The notes under the pieces: model-generated
Told to the model about the DNA's origin: nothing
The model's database searches: none
The model's input: the letters and a program-made list of their open reading frames with translations, nothing else
Assembly: GCF_014235845.1 (NCBI RefSeq)
Contig: NZ_JACJUQ010000008.1
Location: forward strand, 107,543-171,542
DNA: 64,000 nt
Direction of reading: 5' to 3'
DNA from: Pontivivens nitratireducens
GTDB taxonomy: Bacteria > Pseudomonadota > Alphaproteobacteria > Rhodobacterales > Rhodobacteraceae
Made by a program: the position numbers and the translations under genes
Part shown: piece by piece, positions 53,956-63,477 of the stretch
How positions within the stretch are numbered: position 1 is the stretch's first letter
Layout: every line of letters starts with the position of its first letter

Positions 53956-54317
53956 CCCGTTCCGAGCTCGTGATCGCCATGACCGTCGCCCTGCTGGGCG
54001 CGGTTGTCCTAGGGTGGATATTGCGCTGGATCTACGGCGGCATGGCGCGCGCCGGAACCGCGAAGGTCGAAACCGTGGACGACATGACCGCCCGTCTTGC
54101 GCAGGCGGAGGAGGGTCAGGCCACCATTGCGGCGCAGCTGGCCGCGACGGATCAGTCCTTGCGGGGGCAACTGCGTGAAAAGCAGGCCGAACTCGACGCG
54201 GCGATGGACGGTTTGCGAACCGCGCGGCAGCAAATATCGGATTGGCAGGCCGCCTATGAGGCCGAGAAGGCCCGCGCGGATGCCAAAAGCGACAATCAGG
54301 ACAGCCCTCAGGGTTGA
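53952..54317 (+). CDS. Small membrane-anchored coiled-coil protein
   Basis: A 121-residue protein with one membrane helix (VIAMTVALLGAVVLGWILRW, about residues 7-26) followed by a predicted coiled coil (TARLAQAEEGQATIAAQLAA, QLREKQAELDAAMDGL). It is translationally coupled to the OmpA-like gene by a 4-bp overlap, so it may act with it at the envelope. No family recognised. It ends in a 10-bp overlap with the convergent moaE. Confidence 0.75.
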   Translation: MTRSELVIAMTVALLGAVVLGWILRWIYGGMARAGTAKVETVDDMTARLAQAEEGQATIAAQLAATDQSLRGQLREKQAELDAAMDGLRTARQQISDWQAAYEAEKARADAKSDNQDSPQG

Positions 54318-54763
54318 TCCCAGCGGGCCTGCGCGGTGTCGTCCGCATCGCGTGCATCGACCCAGCGCGCACCCTGCGGCGTGGTTTCCTTCTTCCAGAA
54401 GGGGGCGCGGGTCTTGAGAAAGTCCATCATGAACTCCGCCGCCTCGAACGCCGCCCCCCGGTGGGGTGAGGCCGCGATGACCAGCACAATCTGGTCGCCG
54501 GGCTTCAGCGCGCCGTAGCGGTGCACGATGCGGGTGGCCTTCAGGGACCACCGCTGCCGGGCCTGCGTCTCGATCTCTTCAAGGGCCTGTTCGGTCATGC
54601 CGGGCCAATGTTCCAGCTCCATCGCGCTGACCGGTTGACCGCCGCCCATATCGCGGACCAGGCCGGTAAAGGTCACGACAGCGCCGATATCGGTGCGGAC
54701 GGCCTTCAGCGTACCGATTTCCTGACTGATGTCGAAATCCTCGATCTGAACCGAAACACTCAT
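54308..54763 (-). CDS. moaE: Molybdopterin synthase catalytic subunit MoaE
   Basis: A 151-residue large subunit of molybdopterin synthase, which adds two sulfurs to precursor Z. VVTFTGLVRDMG, LEHWPGMTEQALEEIETQAR, HRYGALKPGDQIVLVIAASP and HRGAAFEAAEFMMDFLKTRA are all family motifs; the lysine in TRAPFWKKE is catalytic. It overlaps moaD by 3 bp. Confidence 0.95.
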   Translation of the reverse strand: MSVSVQIEDFDISQEIGTLKAVRTDIGAVVTFTGLVRDMGGGQPVSAMELEHWPGMTEQALEEIETQARQRWSLKATRIVHRYGALKPGDQIVLVIAASPHRGAAFEAAEFMMDFLKTRAPFWKKETTPQGARWVDARDADDTAQARWDQP

Positions 54764-55008
54764 CAGCCACCTGTCATCGGGGGAAAGAACGCGACCTCGG
54801 CCGCGCCGGTCAGCGAGGCGTCGATATCCGTCATGGTCTGATCCACAGCGACGCGCACGGCGGACATATCGGCAAAGGCCGCGGCGTAGCGATCCTCACG
54901 CGAGGTAAGCTCGGCCACTAGTTTCGCCACGGTGGAGGCATTCGTCTCAACCTCCTCGGACCCGGTTCCGATACGTTCGCGCAGCCATGCGAAATACAAA
55001 ACCTTCAT
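54763..55008 (-). CDS. moaD: Molybdopterin synthase sulfur carrier MoaD
   Basis: An 81-residue ubiquitin-fold protein ending FFPPMTGG; the C-terminal Gly-Gly carries the thiocarboxylate. The start MKVLYFAWLRERIGTGSEEV is typical. ATG 55008 overlaps the pgsA stop (ATGA), so pgsA-moaD-moaE are coupled, a conserved order in this group. Confidence 0.95.
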   Translation of the reverse strand: MKVLYFAWLRERIGTGSEEVETNASTVAKLVAELTSREDRYAAAFADMSAVRVAVDQTMTDIDASLTGAAEVAFFPPMTGG

Positions 55009-55664
55009 GTCTTGTCCTCCAGATAAGGCATCGCCTTGCGGAAATAATCCCAGCCGGACATGACGGTCAGAACAGCGGCAATCCACAGCAGCGCCAGACC
55101 GATCAGCAAAACGAAATCATTGGCCAGATGCAGCAGAATCAGGCCCCGGTCATCGGCGATTTCCCCCCGCAGGATCGCATCGCGCACCTGCGGTTCGGTG
55201 GCAAAGACCAGACGCTGATATTCCGCACCGATGGCACCGGCGCCCAGCAGGGTCGCGATGGCGAACATCTGCGTCGTCGTTTTCCACTTCGCGACCTTGG
55301 TAACGTCCAGCTTCACGTTCCCGAGGAATTCCCGCAGCCCCGAAACCAGAACCTCACGCAGCAGGATGAATGCCGTTGGCAGGACGTAGAACCAGTTGAA
55401 CCCCAGCAAGGCGAACAGGACCGCCAATGCGATGATCACCATCGCCTTGTCCGCGATCGGGTCCAGCATCTTGCCGAACGAGGTCCCCAGATTATAGCGC
55501 CTCGCGATCCAGCCATCGACGTAATCGGTCAGGGAAGCCGTGACGAACAGGATCAACGCCGCCCAATCCGCCAGGGGTCGGGGCAGTATCAGAAACAGAA
55601 CGGCAATCATCGGGGCGGCAAGCACCCGGGCGACGGTCAGGATATTTGGTATGGTCCAGCGCAT
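55005..55664 (-). CDS. pgsA: CDP-diacylglycerol-glycerol-3-phosphate 3-phosphatidyltransferase
   Basis: A 219-residue membrane enzyme that makes phosphatidylglycerol phosphate. The CDP-alcohol motif TDYVDGWIARRYN plus FGKMLDPIADKAM (DGxxAR x8 GxxxDxxxD) is complete near residues 47-73, and MRWTIPNILTVARVLAAP is the usual N-terminus. Lies between uvrC upstream and moaD-moaE downstream on the same strand. Confidence 0.95.
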   Translation of the reverse strand: MRWTIPNILTVARVLAAPMIAVLFLILPRPLADWAALILFVTASLTDYVDGWIARRYNLGTSFGKMLDPIADKAMVIIALAVLFALLGFNWFYVLPTAFILLREVLVSGLREFLGNVKLDVTKVAKWKTTTQMFAIATLLGAGAIGAEYQRLVFATEPQVRDAILRGEIADDRGLILLHLANDFVLLIGLALLWIAAVLTVMSGWDYFRKAMPYLEDKT

Positions 55665-55740
55665 ATCCGTGATCTAGCGCCTGAAACGTGGCCCGGATAG
55701 GGCAAGGTGCCAAAATATCTGCGAATTTCGCACGCCGCCT

Positions 55741-57648
55741 TCATGCCCCGGCATTGAAGAAGCCATAGATCTGTTCCGCGAGGCTGTCGGAAATCCCCTC
55801 CACCGCCTTCAAATCGGCCAGCCCAGCCCGCGTGACCGCCTTGGCCGAGCCGAAATGAGCCAGCAAGGCACGTTTGCGTGCGGCGCCCACGCCGGGCACC
55901 TCGTCCAGCGGCGTCGCGGTGGTCGCCTTCGCCCGTTTCGCGCGGTGGGTGCCGATGGCGAATCTATGCGCCTCATCGCGCAGGCGTTGCGTGAAGTAGA
56001 GCACCGGGTCACGAAAGGGCAGCGCCATCGGCGGCTTGCCCTTGCGATAGAAAACCTCCTTGCCGGCATCACGCTCCGTCCCCTTGGCCACGCCGATGAT
56101 CGTCACATCCTCGACGCCCAGTTCGGCCAGGGCCGCCTCCGCCGCGCTGACCTGACCGGGGCCGCCGTCGATCAGCACAAGGTCGGGCCACTGGTCCGAT
56201 TTGCGGTCCGGGTCCTCCTTCATCAGGCGGGCGAAGCGGCGATCCAGAACCTCGTTCATCATTCCGAAATCGTCGCCGGGGGTGATGCCGTCCCCCTTGA
56301 TGTTGAACTTGCGATAGCTGGATTTCAGGAACCCCTCGGGGCCCGCGCAGATCATCGCGCCAACCGCATGGGCACCCTGAATATGGGAGTTGTCGTAGAC
56401 CTCGATCCGCTGGGGCGCGGTGTCCAGATCGAACGCCTCGACCAGACCTTCCAACAGCTTGGCTTGGGTGGCGGTCTCGCTCATCCGGCGGCCCAGGCTT
56501 TCGCGGGCATTGCTGACGGCCTGATCGACCAGCGTCTTCTTCTCGCCCCGCTGCGGCACACCGATCACGACCTTTCGACCCAGCTTCGCGCTCAGCGCGG
56601 CGCGCATCAGGTCGGCGTTCTCGATCTCATGGCTCATCAGTATCATCCGGGCGGGATCCTTGGTCGAATAGAACTGCCCCATGAAGCTTTCCAGAATCTC
56701 CGCCGCGGATTCAGATCCACCGGTGCGGGGATAATAGGCCCGGTTGCCCCAGTTCTGATGCGCCCGGAAAAAGAACACCTGAACGCAGGCCTGACCGTTC
56801 GTCTCGAACAGACCGATCACGTCCGCCTCCGCCACGGTGTCGGGATTGATGCCCTGCGACGATTGCACATTGGTCATCGCACGGATGCGGTCGCGCAGGG
56901 CGGCGGCGCGCTCGAACTCCATATTCGCAGACGCCTCGGCCATGTCCTTCGCCAGATCCGATTGCAGACGGGTGGAGCGCCCCTGCAGATACTTCACCGC
57001 GTCCTCGACCAAGGCGCCGTAATCGGCCTCACTGATTTTCCCCACGCAGGGGGCGGAGCATCGCTTGATCTGGTGCAACAGGCACGGGCGGGTCCGGCTC
57101 TCGAACATCGAGTCGGAGCAGTTGCGCAGCAAGAACGCCTTTTGCAACGTATTGAGCGTTGCATTCACCGATCCGGCGGAGGCGAACGGCCCGAAATAGC
57201 GACCCTTGCGGGATTTCGCCCCGCGATGCTTGGTGATCTGCGGGTAGGCGTGATCGTCCGTGACGAGGATATTGGGAAAGCTCTTGTCGTCGCGCAGCAG
57301 AACGTTGTAGCGCGGTTTGAGCTGCTTGATCAGGTTCTGCTCCAGCAGCAGCGCCTCGGTCTCCGTCTCCGTGCGCAGGAACATCATCGAGGCGGTGTTG
57401 GCGATCATCCGGCCTATACGGGCAGTCTGGCCGACCAGTTTGGTATAGTTCGCAACCCGCTTGCGCAGGGATCGAGCCTTGCCGACATACAGAACCTCAC
57501 CCTTCGCATCGAGCATCCGGTACACGCCGGGCGCATCTGGCAGGGTTTTCACATGGTCGGAAATGACCTGCACACCGGGGCGCACGCCATCCTGTGCGGT
57601 GCGCGCGCGACCTTCCTCGTCAAAGCTGTGCTGATTGTTGTGTGCCAT
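55741..57648 (-). CDS. uvrC: Excinuclease ABC subunit C
   Basis: A 635-residue nucleotide-excision repair nuclease. The GIY-YIG domain is [20 protein letters not shown] with the C-terminal [20 protein letters not shown]; the Cys-rich region is [20 protein letters not shown]; the UVR (UvrB-binding) helix is [16 protein letters not shown]; the RNase H-like part has [15 protein letters not shown] and [10 protein letters not shown]; and the HhH pair is at the end. The start is uncertain: ATG 57648 is chosen, and a TTG at 57702 would add 18 residues. Confidence 0.94.
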   Translation of the reverse strand: MAHNNQHSFDEEGRARTAQDGVRPGVQVISDHVKTLPDAPGVYRMLDAKGEVLYVGKARSLRKRVANYTKLVGQTARIGRMIANTASMMFLRTETETEALLLEQNLIKQLKPRYNVLLRDDKSFPNILVTDDHAYPQITKHRGAKSRKGRYFGPFASAGSVNATLNTLQKAFLLRNCSDSMFESRTRPCLLHQIKRCSAPCVGKISEADYGALVEDAVKYLQGRSTRLQSDLAKDMAEASANMEFERAAALRDRIRAMTNVQSSQGINPDTVAEADVIGLFETNGQACVQVFFFRAHQNWGNRAYYPRTGGSESAAEILESFMGQFYSTKDPARMILMSHEIENADLMRAALSAKLGRKVVIGVPQRGEKKTLVDQAVSNARESLGRRMSETATQAKLLEGLVEAFDLDTAPQRIEVYDNSHIQGAHAVGAMICAGPEGFLKSSYRKFNIKGDGITPGDDFGMMNEVLDRRFARLMKEDPDRKSDQWPDLVLIDGGPGQVSAAEAALAELGVEDVTIIGVAKGTERDAGKEVFYRKGKPPMALPFRDPVLYFTQRLRDEAHRFAIGTHRAKRAKATTATPLDEVPGVGAARKRALLAHFGSAKAVTRAGLADLKAVEGISDSLAEQIYGFFNAGA

Positions 57649-57946
57649 TTGAGCAGTCTCGTGATTCTCGCCGCCGCTGCAATGCGATCCGTGATCTGAC
57701 AAGGGAAAACCTGTCCACGATTCCTGTGGATAAGTCTGAGGACACCTTTGTGTGAACGTTGGATCACCCTTGTAAATAAGGCGTCGCCTTGGTTTGCCCA
57801 GTTTTTGGGCATCATTTCAAGTTATTGATTTCGTTTAATAAATAATTACGCCCTCGGTATATCTTTGAAAAACTTAAAGGAATCCAGACAGCCCGGTGAC
57901 AGATATATGACACGTGGACAAATCAGCTCGCCACGAATCGGAAAGC
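57649..57946. other. A/T-rich intergenic stretch between uvrC and the folM-like gene
   Basis: These 298 bp are unusually A/T-rich for this window (for example around 57775-57870) and contain no convincing gene. They should hold the uvrC promoter and the 3' end of the folM transcript. A TGCCCA-GTTTT-TGGGCA hairpin lies at 57795-57811, without a T-run. A near-match to a CtrA box (TTAA-N7-TTAC) lies at 57835-57849. Confidence 0.5.
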
Positions 57947-58732
57947 TCACTCCACCCCCTGCACGTCCGGGGTTTTCCACGCAAGATGTTGCCCGCCGTC
58001 CAGACACAGAAGTTGCCCTGTAAGCCCGTCGACCGACAGGATGAACCGCAATGCGGCGGCGATCTCCTGCGGGTCCGATCCGCGCTGCAACGGCGTGGCC
58101 GCGCGTTGGTTTTCCCAATGTGCATCCGATTGCCGTGTGCCCTGCATCGTCGGGCCGGGCCCGATCGCATTGACACGCACGCGGGGCGCCAACCCCTGCG
58201 CCGCAGTCTGCGTCATCGTCCACAACGCAGATTTCGCTATGGTATAGGTCGTGAATTCCGGCGTCAGCTTGCGCACGCGCATGTCGCACATGTTCACGAT
58301 AGCAGCCTGCGCCACCGGCTCCCCTGCAACATCGGTCACGGTGTCCGGGGCCTGGGCGGCAAAGGCCTGCGTCAACTGGAACGGCGCGCGCAGGTTGGAC
58401 CCGATATGCCGGTCCCAGCTTTCCAGCGTCGCGGTTTCGAAATTGTCGTATTCGAAGATCGAGGCATTGTTGACCAACAGGGTCAGCGCTCCCCCCAGCG
58501 CATCACGCGCCCGACCGATCAGGGCCGCCGTGGCCTCGGCATCCAGCAGATCCGCCTGTACCGCGACGGCCCTGCCACCGGATGCGACGATCTGTTCCAC
58601 CAGGGCGGCGGCTTCCTCCCCACTGGTATTGTAGTGGATCGCAACCGCCCAGCCATCCTGCGCCAGCGCCAGTGACATGGCCCGCCCCAGCCGCTGCGCA
58701 CCGCCGGTAATCAATGCGTATCCCGGTTTCAT
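57947..58732 (-). CDS. folM: Pteridine reductase-like SDR (FolM / dihydromonapterin reductase type)
   Basis: A 261-residue short-chain reductase. ALITGGAQRLGRAMSLALAQ (TGxxxRLG) and VAIHYNTSGEEAAAL match the NADPH region of pteridine reductase. The catalytic set is Asp-Tyr-Lys: NMCDMR is followed 13 residues later by TYTIAKSAL, as Asp181-Tyr194-Lys198 in Leishmania PTR1, where ordinary SDRs have Ser. It probably reduces dihydromonapterin or dihydrofolate. ATG 58732 has a TTGAGGA site; a GTG at 58738 is less likely. Confidence 0.8.
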   Translation of the reverse strand: MKPGYALITGGAQRLGRAMSLALAQDGWAVAIHYNTSGEEAAALVEQIVASGGRAVAVQADLLDAEATAALIGRARDALGGALTLLVNNASIFEYDNFETATLESWDRHIGSNLRAPFQLTQAFAAQAPDTVTDVAGEPVAQAAIVNMCDMRVRKLTPEFTTYTIAKSALWTMTQTAAQGLAPRVRVNAIGPGPTMQGTRQSDAHWENQRAATPLQRGSDPQEIAAALRFILSVDGLTGQLLCLDGGQHLAWKTPDVQGVE

Positions 58733-58742
58733 GGGCACGTCC

Positions 58743-59699
58743 TCAATGAGTGTTCAGCAAAACCAGAACATAGCCCACATACGCGGCCACGAACGCGACA
58801 CCCCAGATACGTGTCACGTTGAACCAGCCCAGCACGAACGGGATCAGCAGCAGCGAACTGCCCAGCATGACCCACAGGTCGAACACGAGGAAGCCAGCGG
58901 GCAACGCCAGCGGGCCGAAAAACGATGCAACGCCCATGATGGCCAGCAGGTTGAACACGTTCGAGCCGATGACATTGCCCAGAACCACGTCAGCCTGGCG
59001 GCGCAGGGTTGCCATGATCGTGGTCGCCAATTCCGGCAGCGAGGTGCCGACGGCCACCAGCGTCAGACCGATCACCGCCTCTGAAACGCCCAACCGGATG
59101 GCGATCGCCTCCGCGCCTTCGATCAGCAGGTTCGCGCCCAGCGGCAGCCCGACCAGGCCGACGATCAGAAACAAGGCGATCTTCAAAACCGGCATGTCAG
59201 GTTCCGCGTCTTCCAGCTCGGCCAGCTCTTCCTTTGGATCCATGCCTGCGTGACGCGCCGCATGGGCGGAGCGGTAGGCGTCGAACAGCACATATGCCAA
59301 CGCGGCAAGCAGGGCGACGCCATGCCAGACACCCAGCGGGGCAACCGCGCACAGCCCGATGAACAGCACGCTCGCGCCGATCATCTGAACATAGCTGCGC
59401 CTTGTATCACACTCCTTCGTGTGGATCGTGGCCAGCAATGCGGGCAGACCGATCACCAACAGCACATTCGCGATGTTCGAGCCGACGACATTGCCATAGG
59501 CAATGCCCGGAAGGTTATCGAGCGCAGCTTTGATCGCGATCAGCAATTCCGGCGCGGACGTGCCAAATGCCACAATGGTCAGTGAGACGACCAACGCCGG
59601 GATCCCCAATCGAAGGGACAGCGCAACCGCGCCCCTTACCAGCAGATCGCCCGCGATGACCAGCAGGACCAGACCGCCCACAGTCATGATCAAATTCAT
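58743..59699 (-). CDS. Calcium/sodium antiporter (YrbG-like, CaCA family)
   Basis: A 318-residue antiporter with ten predicted helices in two inverted halves. The alpha repeats are AFGTSAPELLIAIKAALDNL (near residue 45) and AVGTSLPELATTIMATLRRQ with GNVIGSNVFNLLAIMG (near residue 210), each with the ion-binding Glu and Asn. An acidic loop (KEELAELEDAEPDMP) divides them. It lies 10 bp upstream of the folM-like gene on the same strand. A palindrome (59714-59732) sits just before its start. Confidence 0.92.
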   Translation of the reverse strand: MNLIMTVGGLVLLVIAGDLLVRGAVALSLRLGIPALVVSLTIVAFGTSAPELLIAIKAALDNLPGIAYGNVVGSNIANVLLVIGLPALLATIHTKECDTRRSYVQMIGASVLFIGLCAVAPLGVWHGVALLAALAYVLFDAYRSAHAARHAGMDPKEELAELEDAEPDMPVLKIALFLIVGLVGLPLGANLLIEGAEAIAIRLGVSEAVIGLTLVAVGTSLPELATTIMATLRRQADVVLGNVIGSNVFNLLAIMGVASFFGPLALPAGFLVFDLWVMLGSSLLLIPFVLGWFNVTRIWGVAFVAAYVGYVLVLLNTH

Positions 59700-59713
59700 G
59701 CCGTCTCCCTCGT

Positions 59714-59732
59714 ATCGCTCTGATTGAGCGAT
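59714..59732. promoter_or_regulatory. Palindrome just upstream of the antiporter start
   Basis: ATCGCTC-TGATT-GAGCGAT is a 7-bp perfect inverted repeat whose near edge is 15 bp from the antiporter ATG (59699). It could form a 5' leader hairpin or an operator. It is also 46 bp beyond the stop of the 52-aa gene upstream. Confidence 0.35.
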
Positions 59733-59777
59733 CTTCCCGCAGATATGTAGGCGCTACCGTGCAACTGCAATCCGGCG

Positions 59778-59936
59778 CTAGCTGGTTTTGCCACAGGGGC
59801 AACTCTTGCCGATGACGTGGCCGCCACATTCGCGGCACACCCGCTTACGACGTCCGATCCCCAGCAGGCTGAGCTTTCCGAACATGCCCAATATGGCGAT
59901 GAATGCCAGAAAAAGGACGACGATCTTGACGATCAT
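59778..59936 (-). CDS. 52-aa membrane peptide with Cys-rich tail
   Basis: A small gene: MIVKIVVLFLAFIAILGMFG as one membrane helix, a basic stretch (GRRKR), then VCRECGGHVIGKSCPCGKTS. The CxxC and CxC pairs look like a miniature zinc ribbon facing the cytoplasm. I recall similar short proteins in other roseobacters. The start at 59936 is 19 bp after the S49 peptidase stop (59956), on the same strand, so they may be co-transcribed. Function unknown. Confidence 0.7.
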   Translation of the reverse strand: MIVKIVVLFLAFIAILGMFGKLSLLGIGRRKRVCRECGGHVIGKSCPCGKTS

Positions 59937-59955
59937 TGCGGGGTCTCCGTCATGA

Positions 59956-60768
59956 TTACAGGCCCCATCGTTGCCATTGGGCGCGCTCCTCGACCGCGGC
60001 GAGCAGATCGCTCACCCCCGGTGCACCCAGCCGCGACAGCAGAGGCCGCCGAGGGGAGCTGACACGGAATGCGATATTCTTGCCGAACACATCCTTCATC
60101 TTTGGCACCAGATGCGCAATGCCGTCGATCAGGCCGACCTCCTGCGCGCGTTTGCCGACCCAGATCTCACCCGTAAACAGATCGTGATCCGCCAGCCGCT
60201 CGCCCCGGCGGCCGCGTACCTGTGCGATGAAATTGTCGTGGATGTCCTTTTGCAGCGATTTCAGCCGCTCGATATCCTCGGCACGTTCGGGACGGAACGG
60301 GTCGAGCATCGACTTGTCCTCCCCCGCTGTATAAACGCGCCGCTCGATCCCGTGCCGCGCGATCAACTCCTGAAAACCGAAGCTGGCGGAGATGACGCCG
60401 ATGGACCCGATGATCGAATTGTCATCCGCGAAGATCTGATCCCCCGCCGTGGCCAGCCAGTAGCCACCCGATGCGGCGACATCCTCGCAGAACGCATAGA
60501 CCGGCACGTTCTTCTGCTCCGCCAGTCTGCGAATGCGCGCCGCGATCAACGCCGATTGCGCGGGGGAGCCGCCGGGAGAGTTGATCGACAGGGCCACCGC
60601 CGCCAGCCGGCTGGCCGCGAAGGCCTTTTCGATCAACGGGGCCGTGCCTGCATCGGACAGCGTCCGCCCGCCCAGCCCGCCGCCGGTTCCGATGGCACCG
60701 TGCAGCCTGACAACGGCGACGACCGGCTTGCGCTTCAGCCGCTTGCGCAATTTTTGAATTATGTTCAT
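59956..60768 (-). CDS. sppA: S49 family peptidase (SppA-like)
   Basis: A 270-residue short-form signal peptide peptidase/protease IV. LSINSPGGSPAQSALIAARI is the first conserved block; VPVYAFCEDVAASGGYWLA contains the nucleophile Ser, and RVYTAGEDKSMLDPFRPER contains the Lys base. There is no membrane helix, unlike classical SppA, so it resembles the cytoplasmic SohB/SppA-36K type. ATG 60768 is chosen; an ATG at 60777 is also possible. Confidence 0.9.
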   Translation of the reverse strand: MNIIQKLRKRLKRKPVVAVVRLHGAIGTGGGLGGRTLSDAGTAPLIEKAFAASRLAAVALSINSPGGSPAQSALIAARIRRLAEQKNVPVYAFCEDVAASGGYWLATAGDQIFADDNSIIGSIGVISASFGFQELIARHGIERRVYTAGEDKSMLDPFRPERAEDIERLKSLQKDIHDNFIAQVRGRRGERLADHDLFTGEIWVGKRAQEVGLIDGIAHLVPKMKDVFGKNIAFRVSSPRRPLLSRLGAPGVSDLLAAVEERAQWQRWGL

Positions 60769-60883
60769 CCCACGCATCTAGGCTGCCTTTGCTGGAACGA
60801 CAACCGTCGGGGATTGCACACTTGCCCCGGAATGTTAGATTCAACGCACGGTCACGCAAGGCCAGTCAGGCGGGGGATGGCAG

Positions 60884-61102
60884 ATGCAGGACATGACGAA
60901 AATGGATCGCGAGTCGGTTTTGCGTATCCGGCTCGACGTATTGTTGCGCGAGCACCGTGATCTGGACACCGCGATCGTGGCGCTGGACGAATACGGCCGC
61001 GCCGACATGTTGACCCTGCGCAGGCTGAAGAAGCAGAAACTTGCCCTCAAGGACCGGATCGCCCGGATCGAGGATGAGATAACCCCCGATATCATCGCTT
61101 GA
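60884..61102 (+). CDS. DUF465 (YdcH) protein
   Basis: A 72-residue helical protein: [20 protein letters not shown] and [20 protein letters not shown] give the DUF465 signature. Function unknown. Divergent from the S49 peptidase and 52 bp upstream of purE on the same strand. Confidence 0.9.
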   Translation: MQDMTKMDRESVLRIRLDVLLREHRDLDTAIVALDEYGRADMLTLRRLKKQKLALKDRIARIEDEITPDIIA

Positions 61103-61154
61103 GTTTGCCCCGCGCGTGCCTATGGTGCGCCCTCATCGAAAGCGGGAGGTCGAG

Positions 61155-61640
61155 ATGGAGCCTAAAGTCGGGATCATCATGGGAAGCCAGTCGGACTGGC
61201 CAACGATGAAGGCCGCCGCCGATATTCTGGATCAGCTGGGCATCCCATACGAGACGAAGATCGTCAGCGCGCACCGCACCCCGGACAGGCTCTGGGATTA
61301 TGGCCGGGGCGCGGCGGGGCGCGGGCTGAAGGCGATCATCGCGGGTGCCGGCGGGGCCGCGCATCTGCCCGGCATGATGGCGTCCAAGACCCGTGTGCCG
61401 GTTATCGGCGTTCCGGTGCAGACCAGGGCCCTGTCCGGCGTGGACAGCCTGTATTCCATCGTGCAGATGCCCAAAGGCTTTCCCGTCGCGACCATGGCCA
61501 TTGGTGCCGCCGGTGCCGCGAATGGCGGCCTGATGGCTGCCGCGATCCTCGCCAACGAAGATGCGGCTCTGGCCGAACGCCTGGACGCGTGGCGCGCCGA
61601 TCTGTCCGCCTCGATCCCGGATGAACCTGTCGATGAGTGA
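61155..61640 (+). CDS. purE: N5-carboxyaminoimidazole ribonucleotide mutase
   Basis: A 161-residue Pur[39 protein letters not shown] (catalytic His) and [20 protein letters not shown] are diagnostic. It converts N5-CAIR to CAIR in purine synthesis. ATG 61155 follows GCGGGAGGTCGAG. Its stop lies 8 bp inside purK, whose product acts one step earlier. Confidence 0.97.
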   Translation: MEPKVGIIMGSQSDWPTMKAAADILDQLGIPYETKIVSAHRTPDRLWDYGRGAAGRGLKAIIAGAGGAAHLPGMMASKTRVPVIGVPVQTRALSGVDSLYSIVQMPKGFPVATMAIGAAGAANGGLMAAAILANEDAALAERLDAWRADLSASIPDEPVDE

Positions 61641-62691
61641 GGCCCTGAAACCCGGATCGACCATCGGCATCCTCGGCGGTGGACAGCTTGGCAGAATGCT
61701 GGCGCTGGCGGCGGCCCCGCTGGGCCTGCGCGTTCACATATTCGAGCCGGGCGCGGCTTGCCCCGCCGCACAGGTCGCCGATGCCTGCACCACGGCCCCG
61801 TATCAGGATGAGGACGCATTGCGCGCTTTCGCCCAAGCCTGTGATGTCGTGACTTACGAGTTCGAGAACGTGCCGACCGCCGCACTCGACCTGATCGAAA
61901 GCCTGGTGCCCATCCGCCCGAACCGTCGTGCCCTGGCCGTGTCGCAGGACCGCATCGCGGAAAAGGAGTTCCTGCAAGGCATCGGCCTGAGCGTCGCCCC
62001 CTTCGCCGTAGTAGACGATGCCGCATCGCTGGAACAGGCGGTGGCCACGCTGGGCACTCCCTCGATCCTCAAGACGCGCCGCTTCGGCTATGACGGCAAG
62101 GGGCAGGCGCGGATCACCGACGCGACCCTGCCCGAAGTTACTGCCCCCAGCGTGCTGGAGGGATTCGTGGATTTTACTGCCGAAATCTCCGTCATCGGGG
62201 CGCGTGGGCTGGATGGCGCGACCGTATGCTTCGATCCGGGCCAGAACGTCCATCTGGACGGAATTCTGCATACCACGACGGTGCCCGCCCCCCTGCCCCG
62301 CAACCTGCAGACCGATGCGGTCCTGATTGCGGGTCGCATTCTGAATGCGCTGGATTATGTCGGGGTGATGGGCGTGGAACTGTTCGTCACACCGCAGGGC
62401 CTGATCGTGAACGAGATCGCACCGCGCGTGCACAATTCAGGGCATTGGACGCAGGATGCCTGCCTGACGGATCAGTTCGCCCAGCACATCCGCGCCGTGG
62501 CAGGCTGGCCGCTCGGCGACGGACAGCGACATTCCGATGCCGTGATGCTGAACCTGATCGGCACGGATGCCGACGACTGGGCGCAATTCGCAGCCGAACC
62601 GGGAAGTGCACTACACCTTTATGGAAAGTCCGAATGCCGGCCCGGTCGCAAGATGGGCCACGTGAACCGGATCACTGCCCGGTCACGGTGA
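61633..62691 (+). CDS. purK: N5-carboxyaminoimidazole ribonucleotide synthase
   Basis: A 352-residue ATP-grasp enzyme making N5-CAIR from AIR, bicarbonate and [23 protein letters not shown] opens the protein; [17 protein letters not shown] is the ATP-grasp loop; [24 protein letters not shown] residues here read [23 protein letters not shown] 61633 overlaps purE by 8 bp; ATG 61621 is an alternative. It overlaps the convergent esterase by 20 bp. Confidence 0.95.
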   Translation: MSEALKPGSTIGILGGGQLGRMLALAAAPLGLRVHIFEPGAACPAAQVADACTTAPYQDEDALRAFAQACDVVTYEFENVPTAALDLIESLVPIRPNRRALAVSQDRIAEKEFLQGIGLSVAPFAVVDDAASLEQAVATLGTPSILKTRRFGYDGKGQARITDATLPEVTAPSVLEGFVDFTAEISVIGARGLDGATVCFDPGQNVHLDGILHTTTVPAPLPRNLQTDAVLIAGRILNALDYVGVMGVELFVTPQGLIVNEIAPRVHNSGHWTQDACLTDQFAQHIRAVAGWPLGDGQRHSDAVMLNLIGTDADDWAQFAAEPGSALHLYGKSECRPGRKMGHVNRITARSR

Positions 62692-63406
62692 CGATCTCCT
62701 CCAACGCGCCGCCCAAACCCATATCACGCTCGAACTGGCCTGTTCGCAGGAAGGCCAGAACCTCTGCGATCACGACGGGATCGTTCATCATGAAGGTGTG
62801 GGTAACCGGCAGCACGATCATGTCGTCCATGCCCTCGACCTGCGTTTCCGTGACCGAAACCTTGCCATCGTCCGCACCCTCGATCAGGGCGGAGGTCACG
62901 ATATTCACGGTCTGATTGCCCGCAATCACCCCCAGATCAAACGTGACAGGCCCCAGGCCAAGCGGGACGGAGGCGCGCCCCGTCCCCAACTGCAACCCGG
63001 CGGCCCCATTCATCCATTCGAATATGGGCAGATCGCCCAGCCGCTCCGCCAGTTCCGCCCCCTGGTTGGGCGGGGCCAGCATGACGACACGCCCCAAACC
63101 GTCGATCCACATCTCCGACAGATATTGCCGCAGAACGATCCCCCCCATGGAATGCGTCACAAAATGAACCGGCCGGGTGCCCTTACAGCCCGAAAGCCCC
63201 TCAGGCACGGCAGTCTCGGCAAGTTCGGGGATCGTCGCCTCGGTGGATGGATAGGTATGGTTCACCACATCGAACCCCTCGCGCCGCAGCACCGTTTCCA
63301 TCACCAGCAGCGAGGCATCCGTGCGCGCCAACCCGTGCAACAGCACGACGCAATCGGCAAAAGCGGCGCTGGGAAGCATCAACAGGAGAGCAAGAATTCT
63401 TTTCAT
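62672..63406 (-). CDS. Secreted alpha/beta hydrolase (lipase-like)
   Basis: A 244-residue secreted hydrolase. The signal peptide is MKRILALLLMLPSAAFA, followed by DCVVLLHGLARTDASLLVME (oxyanion HG) and VHFVTHSMGGIVLRQYL, with Ser in the nucleophile elbow (T-H-S-M-G-G) and APPNQGAELAERL after it. Catalytic His is probably in LPVTHTFMMNDP. An esterase/lipase of unknown substrate. Stop overlaps the end of purK; likely its own promoter. Confidence 0.85.
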   Translation of the reverse strand: MKRILALLLMLPSAAFADCVVLLHGLARTDASLLVMETVLRREGFDVVNHTYPSTEATIPELAETAVPEGLSGCKGTRPVHFVTHSMGGIVLRQYLSEMWIDGLGRVVMLAPPNQGAELAERLGDLPIFEWMNGAAGLQLGTGRASVPLGLGPVTFDLGVIAGNQTVNIVTSALIEGADDGKVSVTETQVEGMDDMIVLPVTHTFMMNDPVVIAEVLAFLRTGQFERDMGLGGALEEIVTVTGQ

Positions 63407-63477
63407 TCCTCTAAGATAGGCGCCTTCGCGAATTTACAATCTCTTGCGTCGCAAATGTATCCGGGCGAGGAAACGAT

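Noticed and set aside
57835..57849. TTAA-N7-TTAC as a CtrA box between uvrC and folM
   Set aside because: One mismatch in A/T-rich DNA where such matches are likely by chance.
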